This document shows positions 31,094 through 34,620 of a DNA stretch of 34,620 bases, piece by piece. The notes under the pieces were generated by a model that did no database searches, was not told the DNA's origin, and saw only the letters and a program-made list of their open reading frames with translations. Every line of letters begins with the position of its first letter. The stretch's first letter is position 1. Both the position numbers and the translations under genes were made by a program. Source of the stretch: an uncultured Eggerthellaceae bacterium (lineage in GTDB: Bacteria; Actinomycetota; Coriobacteriia; Coriobacteriales; Eggerthellaceae); the NCBI GenBank assembly GCA_910588205.1, contig CAJUQK010000023.1, positions 1 through 34,620 on the forward strand. The letters run 5' to 3'.

Positions 31094-31118
31094 ATTATAA
31101 CGATTTGGAAACAATCGT
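31094..31118 (-). promoter_or_regulatory. Histidine kinase promoter with embedded palindromic operator
   Basis: On the minus strand a perfect TATAAT lies at 31094-31099. Directly upstream, ACGATT (31100-31105) and AATCGT (31113-31118) form a perfect inverted repeat with a 7-base spacer that fills the spacer and reaches the -35 region. A dimeric repressor bound there would block polymerase. Confidence 0.55.
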
Positions 31119-31235
31119 AACCATAAGAGGAGAAACCCCACCGAACCGCTATGCCCAAAGATCCTTTGACCTAAGGTCCTACAGCCACTTGCGCCTCATT
31201 GCCGAACGCGATGCCTTCGGCCCTCTCATACATCC

Positions 31236-31265
31236 TTGACAAGGGCCGCACAGCTTCGCTAGAGT
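31236..31265 (+). promoter_or_regulatory. Promoter of the T-box/ECF transporter operon
   Basis: TTGACA (31236-31241) and TAGAGT (31260-31265) are separated by 18 bases. The consensus -35 supports transcription starting near 31272, just before the T-box stem I. Confidence 0.7.
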
Positions 31266-31271
31266 GCTCCT

Positions 31272-31571
31272 TAATCGAATAACTCTAAACCGTTGAGGCG
31301 AAAGTCAAGCCAGAGGGGCACTTACAGAGAGCGGGCGCAGCTGAGATTCCCGCAGAACGCTAACTGGTAAATGGGTCGCCGAGGGAAAGGGGAAAGGCCG
31401 AAGGCATCAAAGCCAAAGCCGAGTATCTGGACCGTGAGCCCGCGTCAGAGGCAGGATGAGTGATAGCTCATCTATGAGAGGATCCCCTCGGGGGTCAAAC
31501 AAAGGTGGCACCGCAGGTCAAAAGCCTGTCCTTTGAGGTCTTCTTCAAGGCCGCAAGGGACAGGCTTTTTT
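31272..31571 (+). promoter_or_regulatory. T-box riboswitch leader, probably tRNA-Trp specific
   Basis: The T-box sequence AAAGGTGGCACCGCA (31501-31515) is close to the family consensus. Stem I closes with GGCGA (31297-31301) and TCGCC (31376-31380). CCAG (31310-31313) pairs with CTGG (31364-31367), leaving TAAATGGG as the 3' side of the specifier loop, with UGG (31372-31374) as the tryptophan codon followed by a purine. The bulge reads UGGC (31506-31509), which would pair with a tRNA ending GCCA; bacterial tRNA-Trp has discriminator G. Stem I is short. The structure is drawn by eye; amino-acid assignment is inference. Confidence 0.8.
31520..31571 (+). terminator. T-box-controlled intrinsic terminator
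   Basis: AAAAGCCTGTCC (31520-31531) pairs with GGACAGGCTTTT (31558-31569) and runs into a six-T tract. An inner stem GGTCTT/AAGGCC extends it. Uncharged cognate tRNA binding to the T-box bulge would favour the antiterminator and allow read-through into the ECF genes. Confidence 0.88.
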
Positions 31572-31645
31572 GTTTCTGAGAGCTCAGGGAGAGGTATTCG
31601 AGAAAAACCCTCGTCGGTTCTACCGACCCAACGAAAGGAAGGCTC

Positions 31646-32272
31646 ATGGAAGAAGCGAAGGCAACAACGGCCGATCCATTGGCTGGCCGGACACCGCGGG
31701 TGATAACCGGAGGTGATGTGGGCTTGGATGCTCGCAAAGCAGCCCGGAGCAACAGGGGACGACCTCTCTCCACTCAAGACCTCATCCTCATCGCCGTGCT
31801 CTTGGCGGCTGGAGCTGTGCTGAAGCTCACCGTAGCGAGCTTCCTCTCCTTCGCCGGCATGAAGCCCAATTTTGTCATAGCTATGTACTGCTTGGCGATC
31901 ATCCTCACTCGCCCGAAGGTCGGACAGTCCCTCATCATAGGGTTGCTGGCAGGGCTGATGTGCCAGATCTCCCTACTGAATGCCACACCCTTGGTGAACA
32001 TCCCGTCCGAAGCCTTGGGGGCCTTGGCTTGTGGCCTTTTGATCCGCATCCCCCTGAAGGTGGGCAAGCTGAACCTCAACCCTCTGGTCAGCACCTTCCT
32101 GTCAACCGTGGTGTCAGGCTACACCTTCGCTCTGCTCGTAGGCACCATGAACGGGCTCTCCTTACCCGTCATCCTTATCACCTATGCAGTCATGGTCTTC
32201 GGCACCGGCCTATTCAATGCCATCTTGGTACAGATCCTCACACCCTTGCTACGCAAGGTGCTGAAGCGATAG
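31646..32272 (+). CDS. ECF transporter S component, TrpP-like (predicted tryptophan uptake)
   Basis: This is an integral membrane substrate-binding (S) subunit of 208 residues. A polar N-terminal stretch of about 40 residues precedes five or six membrane segments. LILIAVLLAAGAVLKLTV, FAGMKPNFVIAMYCLAIIL and a hydrophobic C-terminus match the TrpP pattern as remembered (start of helix 1 and the GMKP-F motif). It is followed directly by two ECF ATPases and EcfT, so it should be energised by that module. AAAGGAAGGCTC precedes the ATG, 74 bases after the T-box terminator. Tryptophan is inferred from the T-box specifier and the TrpP resemblance; an anthranilate-like precursor is an alternative. 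Confidence 0.82.
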   Translation: MEEAKATTADPLAGRTPRVITGGDVGLDARKAARSNRGRPLSTQDLILIAVLLAAGAVLKLTVASFLSFAGMKPNFVIAMYCLAIILTRPKVGQSLIIGLLAGLMCQISLLNATPLVNIPSEALGALACGLLIRIPLKVGKLNLNPLVSTFLSTVVSGYTFALLVGTMNGLSLPVILITYAVMVFGTGLFNAILVQILTPLLRKVLKR

Positions 32273-32281
32273 GAGGTTGTC

Positions 32282-33121
32282 ATGATACAGCTCAAAGATC
32301 TTTGCTTCCGTTATCGCGAAAGCGCTCAACCCGTCCTGATGGATGTGAACCTAGAGATCCCTACGGGCAGCTTCACCGGCATCACCGGTCCTGCAGGCTC
32401 GGGAAAATCTACACTGACCTATATCCTGAACGGCATCGTCCCCTATTGCTACCCGGGAGACTTCTATGGTGAGGCGCTCATCGACGGCCATGACACCTGC
32501 ACGACCAGCCTGACGGATATATCACGGTTGGTGGGGTCAGTGTGTCAGGACATCGACTCGCAATTCGTGGCTTCCATAGTGGAGGACGAGATGCTCTACG
32601 GCATGGAGAACTTCGGAGTTCCCCATGACCTCATCGAAGAACGCGTAACCGAAGCGCTCGAGGCTATGGACATCGCGGATCTGCGCCATCGGCTGATAGC
32701 CAGCTTGTCGGGAGGCCAGAAACAGAAGGTGGCCATTGCCTCCATCTTGGCTCTGAAGCCGAGGGTGCTGGTCTTGGACGAACCCACCGCCGAGCTCGAT
32801 CCTGCCAGTTCACGCCAGGTGTTCACCCTGCTGCAAAGCTATGCCCGCAGCCACGGCACCACCGTGGTAGTCGTGGAACAGAAGATAGCGCTGCTCTCAG
32901 AATTCGCCGATCAGCTCGTCATCGTCGATGAAGGTCGCATCCGCTTCGCCGATGCCCCGCGCGAGGTGCTGGCCCACTCCGAAGAGCTGCTGCGTCTCGG
33001 GGTGAATTGCCCCCGCGCTACCACGCTGATGAACCGATTGGCGAAGGCCGATCTGTACCACGGCCCCGTTTGCACCGATGTAGAGGAAGCCGCCAAGGCC
33101 GTGCTGGAGGTGATCGCATGA
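32282..33121 (+). CDS. ECF transporter ATP-binding protein, H-loop replaced (EcfA1-like)
   Basis: This 279-residue ATPase powers the ECF module. Walker A is GPAGSGKST, the Q-loop is VCQDIDSQ, the signature LSGGQKQK is intact, and Walker B is VLVLDEPTAELDP. Where other ECF ATPases have VEH(R/D), this one has VVVVEQK, so the H-loop histidine appears to be glutamine. TAGGAGGTTGTC precedes the ATG. Its stop overlaps the next ATPase start by four bases (ATGA). The motif pattern complements the defects of the partner ATPase. Confidence 0.9.
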   Translation: MIQLKDLCFRYRESAQPVLMDVNLEIPTGSFTGITGPAGSGKSTLTYILNGIVPYCYPGDFYGEALIDGHDTCTTSLTDISRLVGSVCQDIDSQFVASIVEDEMLYGMENFGVPHDLIEERVTEALEAMDIADLRHRLIASLSGGQKQKVAIASILALKPRVLVLDEPTAELDPASSRQVFTLLQSYARSHGTTVVVVEQKIALLSEFADQLVIVDEGRIRFADAPREVLAHSEELLRLGVNCPRATTLMNRLAKADLYHGPVCTDVEEAAKAVLEVIA

Positions 33122-34056
33122 TAGAGTTCCGCCGTGTAGAAGTGTCCTACGATGAACGGACACCCATTCTGAAAGGCATCGACCTTTCCATCCGCGAAGG
33201 AGAATTCGTTGCCTTCGTCGGCACCAATGGCGCTGGCAAATCCACGACCATGCGCCTGATCAACGGGCTGTTGAAGCCTGATTCCGGAGAGGTGCTCATA
33301 GAGGGGACTCCCACCACGCAGCTAAGAACGAGCGATCTGGCCCAGAGGGTGGGCTTCCTATTCCAGAACCCAGACCGACAGATCTGCTGCCCGACCGTTC
33401 GGGAAGAACTGCTCTTCGGCTTCAAGGCCATCGGACGTGAGGATGATGAAGCCGAACGCCGGGTGGACGAGGCCATCGAGCGCTTTGGCTTCGACGGCAG
33501 CGCCGATCCGTTCCTACTGAACCGCGGAACCCGACAACTGCTGGCCTTGGCCTCCATCGTGGTACTGGCCCCGCCGGTGATCGTGCTCGACGAGCCCACC
33601 ACCGGTCTCGACTTTCGCGAATGCGTGAAGGTGATGGAGATCATCATCCAATTGCACCGATCGGGCACGACGGTGATCATGGTATGCCACGACATGGAAG
33701 TGGTTGCCGATTTCGCCGAACGCGTCATCGTGATGAGCGATGGCCGCGTAATAGATGAGGGCCCCACCTTTGACGTGCTCCGCCGTAGGCGCGTCTTGGA
33801 GGAAGCCAGCTTGGTGCCGCCCCAGATCATGGATCTATCCTTGGCTCTCTCGCTCATGGACCCAGACCTCAAAGCGACACCCATCGCTTCTGCCAACACA
33901 TTGAATGAGATGCAGATGGCCATCGAAGCGACCGCAGAACACGTCCCCACTGATGGGATCATCACCGTTTCTGTTGCCGAAGCCAGCTCTGGTGCTCCCG
34001 GCGCTCAGGAGCTTGAACCCGTCCTCACCACCGTCACGGAAGGAGTAGAGAGATGA
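33118..34056 (+). CDS. ECF transporter ATP-binding protein, degenerate signature (EcfA2-like)
   Basis: This is the second ATPase, 312 residues. It carries Walker A GTNGAGKST, Q-loop FLFQNPDRQ, Walker B VIVLDEPTTGLD and H-loop MVCHDME, all intact. The signature position, normally LSGGQ, reads LNRGTRQ. The C-terminal 70 or so residues (from about 240) extend beyond the usual length and are not recognised. The ATG at 33118 overlaps the upstream stop, which excludes a longer frame from 33007. EcfT overlaps its 3' end (ATGA). Together the two ATPases would form a heterodimer with one complete composite ATP site. Confidence 0.9.
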   Translation: MIEFRRVEVSYDERTPILKGIDLSIREGEFVAFVGTNGAGKSTTMRLINGLLKPDSGEVLIEGTPTTQLRTSDLAQRVGFLFQNPDRQICCPTVREELLFGFKAIGREDDEAERRVDEAIERFGFDGSADPFLLNRGTRQLLALASIVVLAPPVIVLDEPTTGLDFRECVKVMEIIIQLHRSGTTVIMVCHDMEVVADFAERVIVMSDGRVIDEGPTFDVLRRRRVLEEASLVPPQIMDLSLALSLMDPDLKATPIASANTLNEMQMAIEATAEHVPTDGIITVSVAEASSGAPGAQELEPVLTTVTEGVER

Positions 34057-34620
34057 GAGGTTTCCTCGAATACGTCCCCGGTGATTCCCTGCTGCACCGC
34101 TTGAACCCGGTGGCTAAAGTGCTCTTCGCCGCGCTATTCGCCATCGCCTGCTTCTGCACGAGCAACCTGGTGCTCCTCGTCATCATGTTGGCTGCAGCCA
34201 TCGCCTTGGCTGCGAGCTGTGGGCTCATGGCCCAGACAGCAGGGCTCATGAAGGCAGTGCTGGCATTCTCGTTGTTGCTGGCAGTCTTGCTGCTCTTCAC
34301 CACCCCCACAGGCAGCTTGCTGGTCCAGCTTCCCTGGGGCTATATCGGCACCGGCTCAGTGTTGGTAGCCGTCACCACCATCCTGCGCCTAGAGGCAGCG
34401 GCTATCCCTTTGTTCCTCGTGTTCTACGTCACCAAGATGTCCGACCTCTCCAACGCCTTCGTGAAAGTGCTCCGCGTGCCCTACCGCTATGCGTTCACCT
34501 TTGCCTCTACGGTGCACTTCATCCCGGTGTTCATGAACGATATGAGTGCCATCATGGAAGCCCAAACCGCTCGTGGCATCCAGTTCGACCAAGGGGGCAT
34601 CGTGAAGAAGATACGCCTGA
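34053..34620 (+). CDS. ecfT: ECF transporter transmembrane protein EcfT (partial, cut by window end)
   Basis: This is the energy-coupling membrane scaffold that links the ATPases to the S component. The visible 189 residues begin MRGFLEYVPGDSLLHRLNPVAK, the usual EcfT opening. Hydrophobic helices follow at about 23-60, 68-85 and 95-125. The coupling-helix motif EAQTARGIQFD contains the conserved A-R-G that contacts an ATPase. The reading frame is still open at the window edge, so about one third is missing. Its ATG overlaps the stop of the second ATPase. Confidence 0.9.
   Translation, partial: MRGFLEYVPGDSLLHRLNPVAKVLFAALFAIACFCTSNLVLLVIMLAAAIALAASCGLMAQTAGLMKAVLAFSLLLAVLLLFTTPTGSLLVQLPWGYIGTGSVLVAVTTILRLEAAAIPLFLVFYVTKMSDLSNAFVKVLRVPYRYAFTFASTVHFIPVFMNDMSAIMEAQTARGIQFDQGGIVKKIRL

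Noticed and set aside
1..34620. CRISPR array, insertion sequence or prophage
   Set aside because: No regularly spaced direct repeats, transposase or phage gene was seen on either strand.

Overview
The window looks like chromosome of an anaerobic, moderately high-GC actinobacterium. The best guess is class Coriobacteriia, Eggerthellales/Slackia-like. This rests on gene content recalled from family knowledge (a FabK-type fatty-acid operon, a minimal SufBC-type Fe-S module, sensor kinases with a degenerate N-terminal receiver, ECF transporters); no database search was possible. No insertion sequence, prophage or CRISPR array was seen; the window reads as core genome with a few unusual details.

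Layout. (1) 101-5338, minus strand: a five-gene nickel/peptide-type ABC importer (binding protein, two permeases, two ATPases). It has a NikR-like operator upstream and a His-rich ATPase, so nickel is the favoured substrate. (2) 5423-14068, minus strand: fabH-acpP-fabK-fabD-fabG-fabF-fabZ-accDA plus a small Cys-cluster protein gene, a complete elongation module for fatty-acid synthesis. The carboxyltransferase is an AccD-AccA fusion that also carries, N-terminally, a degenerate copy of the first domain of biotin carboxylase. accB and accC are absent from this operon. (3) 14217-15932, plus strand: a divergent minimal sufC-sufB pair. A perfect palindrome lies in the shared control region. (4) 15938-16400: terminator-like hairpins, tRNA-Glu(UUC) with its promoter, and an AT-rich island with a 13-bp inverted repeat. 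(5) 16400-18807: two divergent envelope glycosyltransferases. (6) 18933-20185, minus strand: infC-rpmI-rplT behind an intrinsic terminator (attenuator). infC appears to start at AUA. (7) 20380-24648, minus strand: a large M16C metalloprotease and two membrane-anchored proteins of unknown role. (8) 24728-31118: an orphan amino-acid-type binding lipoprotein, a ComF-like phosphoribosyltransferase, a membrane glycosyltransferase and a large hybrid histidine kinase. (9) 31236-34620, plus strand: a T-box leader, probably tRNA-Trp responsive, controlling an ECF transporter (S component, two ATPases, and EcfT cut by the window end).

How it fits together. The fab/acc genes make acyl chains, and the UgtP/MGDG-type glycosyltransferase and the GT2 enzymes would build membrane glycolipids or surface polymers. 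The T-box with a TrpP-like S component predicts tryptophan import induced by uncharged tRNA-Trp. Its two ATPases have complementary motif losses, which predicts one working and one dead ATP site. The observations most worth following are the biotin-carboxylase-like domain on AccDA, the AUA start of infC behind its attenuator, the T-box/ECF tryptophan importer with asymmetric ATPases, and the NikR-like operator with the His-rich NikD-like ATPase.
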